Positions 15,505 to 25,018 of a stretch of 64,000 bases of DNA are shown here, one piece after another (position 1 is the first letter of the stretch; the number at the start of each line of letters is the position of its first letter). A program made the translations under genes and the position numbers. The notes under the pieces were generated by a model. The model was not told the DNA's origin. It did no database searches and saw only the letters and a list, made by a program, of their open reading frames with translations. The DNA lies in assembly GCA_015228815.1 (NCBI GenBank), contig JADGCV010000015.1, positions 1 through 64,000 on the forward strand. The letters run 5' to 3'. This DNA comes from Magnetococcales bacterium. Lineage in GTDB: Bacteria; Pseudomonadota; Magnetococcia; Magnetococcales; UBA8363.

Positions 15505-17706
15505 CTACCGCTCGCGAAACGCCTTGTTGATCGAGGCATAAATCGGTTTGAGCATGTATTCCATCAATGTTTTCGATCCGGTATCGATGTCCGCCTGCAC
15601 TGTCATTCCCGGAAGGACAGGATTTTTCCTGTCGTTGAACCCCACATAGGGTTTTTCCAGGCGCACGATCCCCTTATAAAAAGGTTCTTTTTCTTCCGGT
15701 TCCTTGAACGTCGTTGGCGAGATGGATTCCAGAATGCCATTGATCCCGCCATAACGGGCGAAATCATAGGTCGTGACCTTGACGGTCACCGATTGTCCCA
15801 CGGCGACATGGCCAATATCTCGGGTACTGATCTTGGTTTCCACGCGCCGCGTCGTATCCATGGGAATGATTTCCGCGATCAACGCGCCCGGAGCGATCAC
15901 CCCGCCGACCGTTTTGACCTGAAGATTGTTCACCACCCCCCAGACCGGCGAGCGAATCTCAAGACGGTTGGCGCGATCGACGAGTCTGCGGCTTTGTTCC
16001 TCGACCTGGGCCAGTTCCGTGGATACTGTCCCCAGTTCCCGCAGATTGGTCTCCCGTGATTTTTTGAGCACCTCATCCAGGTCGCCGACCGCCTCCTCCA
16101 ACTCTTTTTTGGCGGTGGTCAGGTCTCCCCGAACCCGGACCCATTCCGCCTCGGTGCGTCCCAAATCTTTCTGGATGGTCAGGTAGTTCAGTTTTGAGAC
16201 GACGCCTTTCTCGAATCCTTGTCGTTTCATCTCCAGTTCCTGGGAGAAATAGGTTTTCTGGACGTCGATGTTTTTTTGCTGCTCCAGAAGATTTTCGATG
16301 CGCGACCGCGACCGGGAAATACGGGTTTCGAGGACGCCCCGTTCACTCGCCAGGGCGGAACGCTGGGCCAGAAGAAGATGATTCTGGCCCAGGACAAGGG
16401 ATTGGTGGTGTGGCGCGATGGGGCTGAAATCGGCCGCGGTATCGGAAAGAAAGGCGCGAATGCGAATCTCCTGGGCCTTCAACGAGGCTTTCTTGGCATT
16501 GAGTTGGTTCAGATCGGCCAGGACCGCCTCGGTATCCAGTCGAACGATGATGGCCCCTTCCTTGATGACCTGACCTTCCTGGACCAGAATCTCGCGAATG
16601 ATTCCCCCCTCCAGGTGCTGTATCTGTTGCGCCGGGCTTGAAGGCATCACCTGTCCCATGGTGGAGGCGATTTCATCCATGGTGGAAAAGGAGGCCCAGA
16701 CAAAAAAGGCCACGATCACCAGAGAAACGGCAAGCATCGCCGATCGAACCTGAAGGGAAAGGCCCGATTCTTCGAGAATGACCGATTGCGCCATGAATCG
16801 ATGTTGTTTGTAGCCCTGTTTCAGGCGGGTAATCTCTTCCGGTTCCGGCTCCAGAAGTGATTGCAAGGATTCGGGTTCCTGCCGGGTCATCGTCAACCAA
16901 TCGGGTTTTTCCTCTGTTTTTTGAACACTGCTCCCCGAATTTCCCCCGTTTGCCGGAGCGGCGACGACCGCCGGGGCCGGTGGTGGGGCCATGGGCGGGG
17001 ACGATGGCGGGGGTGCGGAGGCGGACGGAACGACCGCATGGGGCGCCACGGTCACCGGAGATGGTGTCGGCGGGTTTGCCAACGCGAGGAGGACCGCAGG
17101 GTCCGCCGGGGCGATCAATGCCGGTTTGGCCGAGGGAGGGTCCGACCTTGGCGGTGAAGGTCGGGCCGGAACCAACGCGGGTTCCGGAGATCGGGATGGA
17201 CTGGCCTTCGCGGAAATCGTTTTTCCCGGAGGACTGGAAGGGGATGGCGGAAGCGTCGGTCCTTCGGGGACCGGGGCCGGTTTCGCGGTCGTTTCCCTGC
17301 TGGTCACGGGCTGCATGCGGCGCGTCGTTCGCTGGCGTGTCCTGACGGCGGGGGCGGGTGGGTTGTCGCGTGGACGGGAAATCGTGACCGGCCTCCGCGC
17401 CTCCGAAGAATCCCGTGATCCGGAATCGGGCCGGTCTTCCTTTTTCGGAATGACGATCGATTTCCGCTCCGGTTCCCTGGTCAGGGGTTGTCGGTTTTCC
17501 GGGGGGGCGGAACGACCCACCTTCATGGAAAGGGTACGCGGGCGGACCGGTACCGGTTGCCGCGGCTGTTTTTCCTCGGTGGGGGCCGATTTTTTTTGTC
17601 CAAGCCGGATTGCCATCCCATGTTTGGCGTCGTTTTCCCGGTGCTCTGAATCCTGCCGGAGTCCCGATTCGACGGAGGGTGCATTTTTTTCGGATTCGGT
17701 TTTCAT
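15505..17706 (-). CDS. HlyD-family type I secretion adaptor with long Pro-rich N-terminus
   Basis: This is the membrane-fusion adaptor of a type I secretion system, 733 residues against about 430-480 for typical HlyD. The first 310 or so residues are Pro/Ala/Ser/Arg-rich and probably disordered in the cytosol. A single membrane helix follows (MLAVSLVIVAFFVWASF), then the HlyD core: HLEGGIIREILVQEGQVIKEG lipoyl half-motif, long coiled coils, the second beta-barrel part and the conserved C-terminal VLPGMTVQADIDTG. It bridges the inner-membrane ABC proteins and a TolC channel. Its ATG overlaps the stop of the upstream ABC gene by 4 bp. Confidence 0.92.
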   Translation of the reverse strand: MKTESEKNAPSVESGLRQDSEHRENDAKHGMAIRLGQKKSAPTEEKQPRQPVPVRPRTLSMKVGRSAPPENRQPLTREPERKSIVIPKKEDRPDSGSRDSSEARRPVTISRPRDNPPAPAVRTRQRTTRRMQPVTSRETTAKPAPVPEGPTLPPSPSSPPGKTISAKASPSRSPEPALVPARPSPPRSDPPSAKPALIAPADPAVLLALANPPTPSPVTVAPHAVVPSASAPPPSSPPMAPPPAPAVVAAPANGGNSGSSVQKTEEKPDWLTMTRQEPESLQSLLEPEPEEITRLKQGYKQHRFMAQSVILEESGLSLQVRSAMLAVSLVIVAFFVWASFSTMDEIASTMGQVMPSSPAQQIQHLEGGIIREILVQEGQVIKEGAIIVRLDTEAVLADLNQLNAKKASLKAQEIRIRAFLSDTAADFSPIAPHHQSLVLGQNHLLLAQRSALASERGVLETRISRSRSRIENLLEQQKNIDVQKTYFSQELEMKRQGFEKGVVSKLNYLTIQKDLGRTEAEWVRVRGDLTTAKKELEEAVGDLDEVLKKSRETNLRELGTVSTELAQVEEQSRRLVDRANRLEIRSPVWGVVNNLQVKTVGGVIAPGALIAEIIPMDTTRRVETKISTRDIGHVAVGQSVTVKVTTYDFARYGGINGILESISPTTFKEPEEKEPFYKGIVRLEKPYVGFNDRKNPVLPGMTVQADIDTGSKTLMEYMLKPIYASINKAFRER

Positions 17707-19877
17707 ACCAGGTCGGAAGGAATTTTCGAGAGTACCTGTTCCGGGGTTCCGGCCAGGCGAAGATAGCCATGATCAAAGAAAAGAATTTGATCGGCCATGC
17801 GAATATGGCTGGGACGATGGGTGACGATGAACATGGTCCGTTCACCACGCAGGGAACGGGCAACCTTCATGAACGCCTGGTCCCCTTCCCAGTCGAGTGT
17901 ATTGGCCGGCTCGTCGAAAAGCATGATTTTCGCCGGCTTGAGATAGGCCCGGGCCAGGGAGAGTTTTTGAATCATGCTCGATGGCAGATTGGTGGCCTTC
18001 TGGTCGCCAACCCGGGTCCAGAATTTTTGTGGCAGGGCCATGATTTCATCGTAGACCCCCGCCATCCGGCACGCCCGTTCCACATCCTCGTCCGAGGCCG
18101 TGGCATGGGAGAGCAGCAGGTTTTGTTTGATGGTTCCGTAGAAGAGGGAACAGCGTTGGGGGACATAGGCGATGGCATGGCGCAGTTCGATCAGATTCAT
18201 CTGGCGAATGTCCTGACCATCGATCCGGATGCTGCCCGCCTGCGGTTGATAAAGGCCGGCGATCAGTTTGACGACGGTCGATTTTCCCGAGCCGTTGCGC
18301 CCGATGACGGCGACGATGGTCCCCGGTTTGATGTCGAACGAAACCCCCATGAGCGAAGGTTCCGATTCGGGGGTGTAGCGGATGCTGACCCGAACGAAGG
18401 AGACATACCCTTCGAACTGCTTGATCGGTTCGATGGGGGCATGTTCCTTTCGTTCCGGGACGACACTCATGAGGCTGTTGATCTGTTTGATCGACGTGCG
18501 GACCTGTTCGAGGCGGGTCATGGCGATGAAGGCGCTCTGCATCGGTCCCAACACCCGCCAGACCAGGATCATGGCAGCGACCAGCCCACCCGTGGTCATG
18601 GTCCCCTCCAGCACCTTGAACACTCCGGTGCCGATGGTGGCGACGCCGGAGCCGACGATCAACACATGGGCGAAGGTGTTGACGGTGGCGTTGATCATGG
18701 CGGTCTGAAAGTTGGTCATGGCCGATTCGGCGGCCAGGTCCCGGTATCGTTCGAGCCAGATTTTTTCGATCCCCGCATATTTGATGCCCCGGATCTTTCC
18801 CAGGGCTTCGACGGCAAACTCTTGTTTTTTCGAGGCCATCCGACGGCTTCTCGCCTCATGGTTGGTCACCAGCGGCATCATGATGGCCCACAGGGCGACA
18901 AAAAGGACCATCGTTATCATCGGAATCAGGGCCAGATTGCCGCCGAGGATGGCAATGACAATGAAGAAAACAATGGTGAATGGCATTTCAAAAAATACCA
19001 TCATCAAGGGTCCGGTAAAAAATTCGCGAACGGTATCGAAATCCTTGATTCGGGACACCTGGGCGCCGATGGGCGCCCGTTCGGTAAAACTGGGGGTCAG
19101 GGAAAGAATACGCATGAAAATGGCATTGCTGACGATGGAATCAAGACGCGATCCGACATACATCAGCATCTTTGTCCGCACCTTGCGCAACACCCAGTCG
19201 AAGAAGATGACACAGGCGATCCCCAGCAACAGATTGATCAAGGTGTTGATGGAACGGCTGCCGACGACCCGGTCATAAACCGACATGACGAACAAGGGGG
19301 TCGCCACCTGAAGAATGGTGATGGCAAACGTGACCAGAAGAATCAGGGTGATGATGTCGCGAAAGCGTTCGGCAATCATCCGGAACCATCCGAGACGGAC
19401 TTGTGTCGCTTCCCAGTGTTCCAGGTCCATCAATTTGAAAAAAAAGGCCCGTCCGGAAATCGAGTGGGTCGGGACCCGTTCGACGCGACGCAATTCTCCG
19501 TTGAAACAAATGATGGAATCGGCGCTTCGTTTCAAAAGCACCAGGACGCCGCCATGGTCGGGGACGAACAGGCAGGGAAGGAGACGGGGATCGAGTCTGG
19601 CCATGTTCAGCCGCCCCTCGCGGCTGATATAGGACATGTTGGCCATCATGTTGCGAAAGCCGGTCAGGTCGAGGGTTTCGGCAAAGTGCGGCAGGGATTC
19701 GGCGACATGGCGAAAGTCGCCACGATAGCCGATGGCCATGAGCAGGGGGACGATGCAGGCGCCAAAATCGGACATCTGCCCGAATTCGGCCAACAATCCA
19801 CCCACTCCATCCTTGGGTTTAAGATTTCGGGCAATGGCTTCGAGTTCCGTGTCCCGGTTTTGTGGCATCCCTGTCAT
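17703..19877 (-). CDS. Type I secretion ABC transporter (permease-ATPase) with C39-like N-domain
   Basis: The 724-residue protein has three parts: an N-terminal C39-peptidase-like domain without a clear catalytic Cys-His pair, a six-helix ABC exporter domain beginning near ITLILLVTFAITILQ, and a C-terminal ATPase. Walker A is GRNGSGKS and Walker B is KIMLFDEPANTLD. The signature region reads LPSSMIQKLSLARA, so the LSGGQ sequence is not conserved. The layout is that of LapB/RTX-type exporters, where the inactive C39-like domain holds the substrate. It is the second gene of the operon, overlapping both neighbours by 4 bp, and probably pairs with the 583-residue ABC protein. Confidence 0.9.
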   Translation of the reverse strand: MTGMPQNRDTELEAIARNLKPKDGVGGLLAEFGQMSDFGACIVPLLMAIGYRGDFRHVAESLPHFAETLDLTGFRNMMANMSYISREGRLNMARLDPRLLPCLFVPDHGGVLVLLKRSADSIICFNGELRRVERVPTHSISGRAFFFKLMDLEHWEATQVRLGWFRMIAERFRDIITLILLVTFAITILQVATPLFVMSVYDRVVGSRSINTLINLLLGIACVIFFDWVLRKVRTKMLMYVGSRLDSIVSNAIFMRILSLTPSFTERAPIGAQVSRIKDFDTVREFFTGPLMMVFFEMPFTIVFFIVIAILGGNLALIPMITMVLFVALWAIMMPLVTNHEARSRRMASKKQEFAVEALGKIRGIKYAGIEKIWLERYRDLAAESAMTNFQTAMINATVNTFAHVLIVGSGVATIGTGVFKVLEGTMTTGGLVAAMILVWRVLGPMQSAFIAMTRLEQVRTSIKQINSLMSVVPERKEHAPIEPIKQFEGYVSFVRVSIRYTPESEPSLMGVSFDIKPGTIVAVIGRNGSGKSTVVKLIAGLYQPQAGSIRIDGQDIRQMNLIELRHAIAYVPQRCSLFYGTIKQNLLLSHATASDEDVERACRMAGVYDEIMALPQKFWTRVGDQKATNLPSSMIQKLSLARAYLKPAKIMLFDEPANTLDWEGDQAFMKVARSLRGERTMFIVTHRPSHIRMADQILFFDHGYLRLAGTPEQVLSKIPSDLV

Positions 19878-21625
19878 GAAGAAACTCCCGTCACCGGTGA
19901 TTTTTCACCGATTGCAACCGTGGCCACGGCGGCGGGTTTGGGCGGCGGTGGAGGTTTCGGGATCAGCGTTCCATTTTTCAAAAGAAAGGATCGGTGCGCC
20001 AGATTCAACAACGACGGCCTGGCGCTGATCAAAATGATGGTTGCCTTGTTTTTCATTCCCAGGAGGACATTTTTCAGGTTTTCATCGCCGCGGCCATCGA
20101 TGCCGGTATTGGCCTCGTCGAACAGGACCACCTTGGGATGGGTCACCAGGGATCGGGCAAGGGTGATCCGTTGTTTGATCCCCCGGGGAATCGATTCGTC
20201 GGCGCCATCGTCGATGACGGTTTCGAAGCCCTTGGGCAGCTTGGCGACGAATTCTTCCAGTTCCAGCAGTTTGGCGGTCCGGATCGCCTCATCGAGAAAT
20301 TGATTGCGGAACATGTGGATGTTTTCGAGGATGGTTCCCCGGAACAGCATTCCCACCTGCGGCAGATAGGACACCTTGTCCATCAGGCTTCGGGTGTTGT
20401 GGGTTTCCAGGTCATGGCCGTCGATCAGGACCCGCCCGGAGGTGGGTTTCAGGGCGCCCATCATCAGCCACAAAAGGATTGTTTTGCCACTGCCGTTGTC
20501 TCCCGAAATGCCGATGATTTCTCCCGGAGCGACATCAAGGTTCAAGTTGTGCAGCAGCGGTGGTTTGTCCGGGGAAAAGCCGAAGGAGACCCCTTCCAGG
20601 GTCAGGCGACCTTCGATGTTGGGGATGGATGGTTTGTCGGCGCTGTGGTCGGCGGGGAGTTCGAAAATTTTTGCGACCCGTCCCTTGGCCAGGCGGATGG
20701 TCTGAAAACGGGTCCAGATTCCGACCGCTTTCTGCAACGGTTGCAGCGCCCGTCCCGAGAGCATGGTGCAGGCGGCCAGACCGCCAATCGTCAGTTCCTG
20801 AGAGACCACCATGATCGCGCCGAAGGCGACGACTCCGACCATGGAGACCTGGGCGAAGAACGATCCGATATTCTGCGAGTCTGCCCCCTGGATGCCGACA
20901 TCTTCCGCCCCCTTGGCGCAGGCCTCGCTCAGGCGTTCGTAACGCCTGAGCATCATCGCTTCCATGGCCATGGATTTGATGGCATGGATCCCCCCCAGGG
21001 TTTCGATGATGAAGTTGATCCGCCGGTCATCCGATTCGATGCGGGCCCCGACCAGTTTGTGCAATTGTTCGCCGATCAACCAGACAAAGAGGACAAACAG
21101 GAGAAAGACGACCACCGGCACCAGGACCAATCCTCCGGCCAGGTGGTAGATGAGGGCAAGATAGATGGCGACGAAGGGAAGGTCAAGAATGACCGTGACC
21201 GCCTGACCCGCATAGAAATCCTTGAGAATATTCAGAGCGTTGAGCCGTTCCAGATGAACACCGGCGCCATCCCGTTCGAACGCCGCCAGATTGGTCGTCA
21301 GGAAGCGTTCCATGGCGCTGCATGCCGCCAGATGTTCGAAGCGCGCCCCGAGCCACGCGCCGATATAGGACCGCCCCATGCGCAGAATGCCCTCGAAGAT
21401 CAGGGCGATGCTGACCCCGAGAATCAAAAGGCCCAGGGTGCTCAGCGCCTGAAATTGCAGGATCCGGTCGTAGATCTGCAACAGGGTGAGCGGCAGGGCG
21501 AGACCCAACAGATTGATCATGAAGGAGACCAGAAACAGGTCTCCCAGGACGGTGGACACCATCGAAAACGGCGTCAACCGTGCCGGCCATCCTTCGTTGG
21601 AGAAAAATCGGTCCTTGCCACTCAT
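19874..21625 (-). CDS. Second type I secretion ABC half-transporter
   Basis: This 583-residue exporter-type ABC protein has no C39-like domain. The membrane part starts at VSTVLGDLFLVSFMINLLGL. The ATPase has Walker A GDNGSGKT, a Q-loop in SYLPQVG, Walker B KVVLFDEANTGID and a divergent signature, SIPRGIKQRITLARS. The tail is Pro/Ala-rich. It is the first gene of the exporter operon; its stop overlaps the start of the larger ABC gene. Two different half-transporters in one operon suggest a heterodimer. Both lack a standard LSGGQ, so the ATP-site arrangement is unusual. No RTX-type or other substrate gene is seen in the window. Confidence 0.88.
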   Translation of the reverse strand: MSGKDRFFSNEGWPARLTPFSMVSTVLGDLFLVSFMINLLGLALPLTLLQIYDRILQFQALSTLGLLILGVSIALIFEGILRMGRSYIGAWLGARFEHLAACSAMERFLTTNLAAFERDGAGVHLERLNALNILKDFYAGQAVTVILDLPFVAIYLALIYHLAGGLVLVPVVVFLLFVLFVWLIGEQLHKLVGARIESDDRRINFIIETLGGIHAIKSMAMEAMMLRRYERLSEACAKGAEDVGIQGADSQNIGSFFAQVSMVGVVAFGAIMVVSQELTIGGLAACTMLSGRALQPLQKAVGIWTRFQTIRLAKGRVAKIFELPADHSADKPSIPNIEGRLTLEGVSFGFSPDKPPLLHNLNLDVAPGEIIGISGDNGSGKTILLWLMMGALKPTSGRVLIDGHDLETHNTRSLMDKVSYLPQVGMLFRGTILENIHMFRNQFLDEAIRTAKLLELEEFVAKLPKGFETVIDDGADESIPRGIKQRITLARSLVTHPKVVLFDEANTGIDGRGDENLKNVLLGMKNKATIILISARPSLLNLAHRSFLLKNGTLIPKPPPPPKPAAVATVAIGEKSPVTGVSS

Positions 21626-21972
21626 GACGGTTGATCAAGATCCCTGTGTGCGTCCCCGGACGTTCCAGGCGTCATGAAACGATCGATTTTCACCCGCCGC
21701 GCCCTTTCTTCCCTCTGTTTCATCGTCATGCAAAGGTTCCTCTCCCACGGTTTACATGTGAATACAGATTAACATGAATGCAGCGCCGACGCATGGAAGT
21801 TCAAGACGTTGGCAAACCGATTTCCAAGGGCCGTCCCGCGTCCGGTCCGACGGCGAGACCGTTAATTCAATTAATTCGACTTACACGGCATGGTTGTTGC
21901 TTGTATTAATTGTAACCATGGAGGTCCGGAAACGGCACTCCAGCGCTTCGACCTGGGACTTGTGATCAAAAC
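21626..21972. other. Divergent intergenic region between exporter operon and tolC-like gene
   Basis: This 347-bp region without a convincing gene must hold both promoters. It contains an AT-rich stretch with repeated TTAATT units at about 21862-21876, and a run reading TGTGAATACAGATTAACATG near 21756-21775. I cannot assign confident -35/-10 boxes or operators. Confidence 0.5.
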
Positions 21973-23898
21973 GTGAAAAAGGGTATTGAACTGTTTCGGA
22001 TTTCCATCCCCATCGCTTTAGGATTGGTATGGATTCCCCTGTCCGAACTCCAGGCGCAGACGCTGGAGGATGCGGTCGGATCGGCCATGGCGGGCAATCC
22101 GAGGATTCTGGCTGCGGTGAACGATCATTTGGCATGGGGCCAACGGATCGACCAGGCGTTTTCGGGATTTTTGCCGCGGGTGGATGTCAATGCTGGCACA
22201 GGCCGGGAATGGACCTCCAGTCCCACGACCCGGGCCATCGAGGGGGGGTATGCCCTGGATCGGGGGGAACTGGGGGTATCGGTCCGCCAAAGCCTGTTCG
22301 AAGGATTCAATACCGTCCATTCCCTGAAACAGGCCAAGGCCAAAACCCGGTCGGCGGAGGCGGGTTTGCAGGAAACCACCCTTGCGGTTGTTCTGGAAGC
22401 GATCGAGGTGTATCTGGAAACCCTCAAGCAGGGCGAACTGCTCAAGGTGAATGAAGAGGCAGTGGCCACGCATGAGCAGATTGTCGCCAAAATGGAGGAA
22501 CTCAAGGACATTGGCGTCGGCACCGACATCGAGACCAATCAATCCCGCAGTCGTCTGGTCATGGCCCGTTCCGAACAAGAAGGGACGGTGCGGAAACTGA
22601 AAGAAGCCGAAGCCCGTTTCCAGGAGGTGATCGGGCGTCCCCCGGAAAACCTGACCCTTCCCATGGTTGGCTTGTCGCTTCTGCCCAAGAGCCTTGATGA
22701 AGCCAACCGGTTGGCACTGGCCCACGCACCGGCCCTTCAGGGGTCGGAGGCGAATCTGGATGCGGCGGTGGCGGAAAAAAAGATGGCGGTTTCCAACCTT
22801 TTGCCCAGGCTCAATCTGGAAATGGACCTGGGCAACAATGCCAATGTTTCCGGGACCCGCAGTTACACCAAGAGCGCCTCGGCCATGCTGCAATTGCAGT
22901 ACAATCTGTTTCAAGGGGGCAACGATTGGGCGCGCCACCGGGAAACGACCCGGCGGGTCGATCAATCCCAGGAGGAATTGGAACAGGAACGGCGACGGAT
23001 CATCAAGGATGTGGCTGCCTCCTGGCACGAAGTGATGAATGCGGTCCGGCAGGTGCCGTTGATGGAAAAGAATCTTCTGGTTCAGGAGCGGGTCGCCCTG
23101 GGGTATCAGGAAGAGGAGGCCCTGGGAACGCGGTCGCATCTGGATGCCCTCAACGCCTTGAACGATGTCTTCATTGCCCGGCGCTCCCTGATCGAGGAAC
23201 GATACAAACAGGTTTTGTCGGCATGCAAACTGTTTTCCAACATGGGGCTTCTGACCGAGGTCATCCACCGGTTTTCCCAGGAGTTGCCTGCCGTTGCCAC
23301 AAGCCGGTCGATGAACATGGCTACCATGGTCGCCCAGGTCCGGGAAAAACAGGGACAACCGCTGCCCTGGACAACCCCATGGACCAGCGATGAAGATTCA
23401 ACGATCCCTTCCTGGAACGGACAGGCCGAGAATGCCCTCATCGACTACGTTGGTCAGATCGAAAAGAATGAAAACCCGATAGTGCTTCCGTTTTCGATTC
23501 AGGTGGGTGGCGTCATGGAGGAGTCTTCCAGCGACCCCCTGGTGGAGCGGTTGACTGGACTTGGATATGAGGTATTCGTTCAGGAATCGCGGGATTCCCA
23601 GGGACGGATCTGGCATCTGGTCTGGGCGGGAAGTTATTCCAGCCGCCAGGAAGCGGCAGCGGCCTTGAAGAAACTCCAGGAAAAAGAATCGATCCCCGCC
23701 TTCGTGACCGCGACCGCCATTCCCCCTTCGGGGACCCATCTGTCCCTGACGCGCATCACGCCGGAACGGGAATCGCGGGCAACCGATACGATGGAAGAGG
23801 CCGTCTTTCTTGGGATGATCCAGGATTCCGCCCTTGGGACATCTGGCGCTTCGGACCGGCATTCCAGGAACGGTCTTCCCCGTGAACCGGGCAGGTGA
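21973..23898 (+). CDS. TolC-family outer-membrane channel fused to a SPOR domain
   Basis: The 641-residue protein has a signal peptide ending near LQAQ, followed by the TolC/outer-membrane-factor repeat pair (TLEDAVGSAMAGNP start; SLFEGFNTVHSL; YNLFQGGNDW) over about residues 30-440. After a linker, residues 500-585 (LPFSIQVGGVMEESSSDPL through VWAGSYSSRQEAAAALKKL) match a SPOR domain, which binds denuded septal peptidoglycan. The fusion could tether the channel to the cell wall or division site. Translation apparently starts at GTG 21973, with only a weak ribosome site. It is divergent from the exporter operon and completes that type I system. Confidence 0.88.
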   Translation: MKKGIELFRISIPIALGLVWIPLSELQAQTLEDAVGSAMAGNPRILAAVNDHLAWGQRIDQAFSGFLPRVDVNAGTGREWTSSPTTRAIEGGYALDRGELGVSVRQSLFEGFNTVHSLKQAKAKTRSAEAGLQETTLAVVLEAIEVYLETLKQGELLKVNEEAVATHEQIVAKMEELKDIGVGTDIETNQSRSRLVMARSEQEGTVRKLKEAEARFQEVIGRPPENLTLPMVGLSLLPKSLDEANRLALAHAPALQGSEANLDAAVAEKKMAVSNLLPRLNLEMDLGNNANVSGTRSYTKSASAMLQLQYNLFQGGNDWARHRETTRRVDQSQEELEQERRRIIKDVAASWHEVMNAVRQVPLMEKNLLVQERVALGYQEEEALGTRSHLDALNALNDVFIARRSLIEERYKQVLSACKLFSNMGLLTEVIHRFSQELPAVATSRSMNMATMVAQVREKQGQPLPWTTPWTSDEDSTIPSWNGQAENALIDYVGQIEKNENPIVLPFSIQVGGVMEESSSDPLVERLTGLGYEVFVQESRDSQGRIWHLVWAGSYSSRQEAAAALKKLQEKESIPAFVTATAIPPSGTHLSLTRITPERESRATDTMEEAVFLGMIQDSALGTSGASDRHSRNGLPREPGR

Positions 23899-23909
23899 TC
23901 GAAACCCCA

Positions 23910-24869
23910 TCACCCTCGGTCGGGCAGTTCCTGGCGGCAGACGCGATTTCTCCCTTCCTGTTTGGCCCGGTACAATTGTTCGTCCGCCTCCTTGAGGATC
24001 GATTGAACGGTGGTGGCTGGGGGGGACGAACCAATTCCCATGGAAACGGTCAATCCGGGCAAAACAGTCCCATCGGGCATGCGAATGGTGCGGTTCATGA
24101 TGGAACGACGCATCCGTTCGGCGACCTTGGCGGCGTCGGCAGGGCTGGTTTCGGGAAGGATCACGGCGAATTCCTCTCCGCCATAGCGGGCAGCAAAATC
24201 GCCGGGGCGGATGGTTTCGGTCATGACCGCGGCCAAGGCGATCAAGGCGCGGTCGCCAGCCAGATGTCCCTGGGTATCGTTGTATCTCTTGAAATGATCC
24301 GCGTCGATGATTACCATCGAAATCGGTGTGCCATCGACCTGGCAGCGGGAAAGAAGGCGTTGAAAGGCCTCATCGAAGGAGCGGCGGTTGTAGACCCCGG
24401 TCAAACCATCGACGCGGGCGATTCCTTCCAACTCTTCGATCTGCCTGTTCTGGAGAATGGTTTTCCGATTGCCCGAGACGATCCAGCCCGAAATGATCCG
24501 CAGCAGGTTTCTGGCGATCCGGGTGGCCTGATTGATCAAATGCCACAGCGTTTCCTGACTGATGGCGATCACCTGACATGGAGCGCCACCCAGAACCCAG
24601 GCCGAGGTCAGGGTCGAACCGATCAGGGAGAGTTCCCCGACCGTTTCACCGGGACCGACGACACGGATCGCGGGACTTTCCGGTGTTTCCAGATGAATGG
24701 TCAGTGTTCCCATGACCAGGAAGTAGACCGTTTCATTTTTCGTCCCTGCCTGGAGCAATACCTCTCCCGTATCGACGGCCCTCATGGGACAGTCGGAAAG
24801 TGTCTGCAACAACAGGTCGGGATGCACATCCCTGAAAAGGACGGATTGTTCGATGGCCTTTCGCAGCAT
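23910..24869 (-). CDS. Diguanylate cyclase with N-terminal cyclic-nucleotide-binding domain
   Basis: The product is about 319 residues from ATG 24869, which has GGAG at good spacing; a longer frame from 24944 also exists. The N-terminal half is a cNMP-binding fold (FRDVHPDLLLQTLSDC, GEVLLQAGTKNETVYFLVMG, GPGETVGELSL). The C-terminal half is a GGDEF domain with DGLTGVYNRRSF, DADHFKRYND and the active-site R-Y-G-G-E-E-F. No RxxD inhibitory site is obvious. It should make cyclic-di-GMP in response to a nucleotide or redox-type signal. It is convergent with the TolC-SPOR gene and divergent from pglX. Confidence 0.9.
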   Translation of the reverse strand: MLRKAIEQSVLFRDVHPDLLLQTLSDCPMRAVDTGEVLLQAGTKNETVYFLVMGTLTIHLETPESPAIRVVGPGETVGELSLIGSTLTSAWVLGGAPCQVIAISQETLWHLINQATRIARNLLRIISGWIVSGNRKTILQNRQIEELEGIARVDGLTGVYNRRSFDEAFQRLLSRCQVDGTPISMVIIDADHFKRYNDTQGHLAGDRALIALAAVMTETIRPGDFAARYGGEEFAVILPETSPADAAKVAERMRRSIMNRTIRMPDGTVLPGLTVSMGIGSSPPATTVQSILKEADEQLYRAKQEGRNRVCRQELPDRG

Positions 24870-25018
24870 GGTCTTCTCCGACAATCGGCAAGGATCCCAA
24901 TCGTCCGATGGTATCCGCAACCCCATTGAAAAACCATGTTTCATCTTTTCTTTCGAAGATACTGGATCGGAACGATGACCGGGTCATCGATCCACTGTAG
25001 GACTGAGAGCGATAGGAT

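Noticed and set aside
17610-20303. 897-codon open frame on the plus strand
   Set aside because: It lies wholly antisense to the ABC transporter and HlyD genes, with His/Gly/Asp/Arg-rich composition and no domain. Long antisense frames are common in this GC-rich DNA.
19994-21634. 546-codon plus-strand frame
   Set aside because: It is antisense to the first ABC half-transporter and carries no domain.
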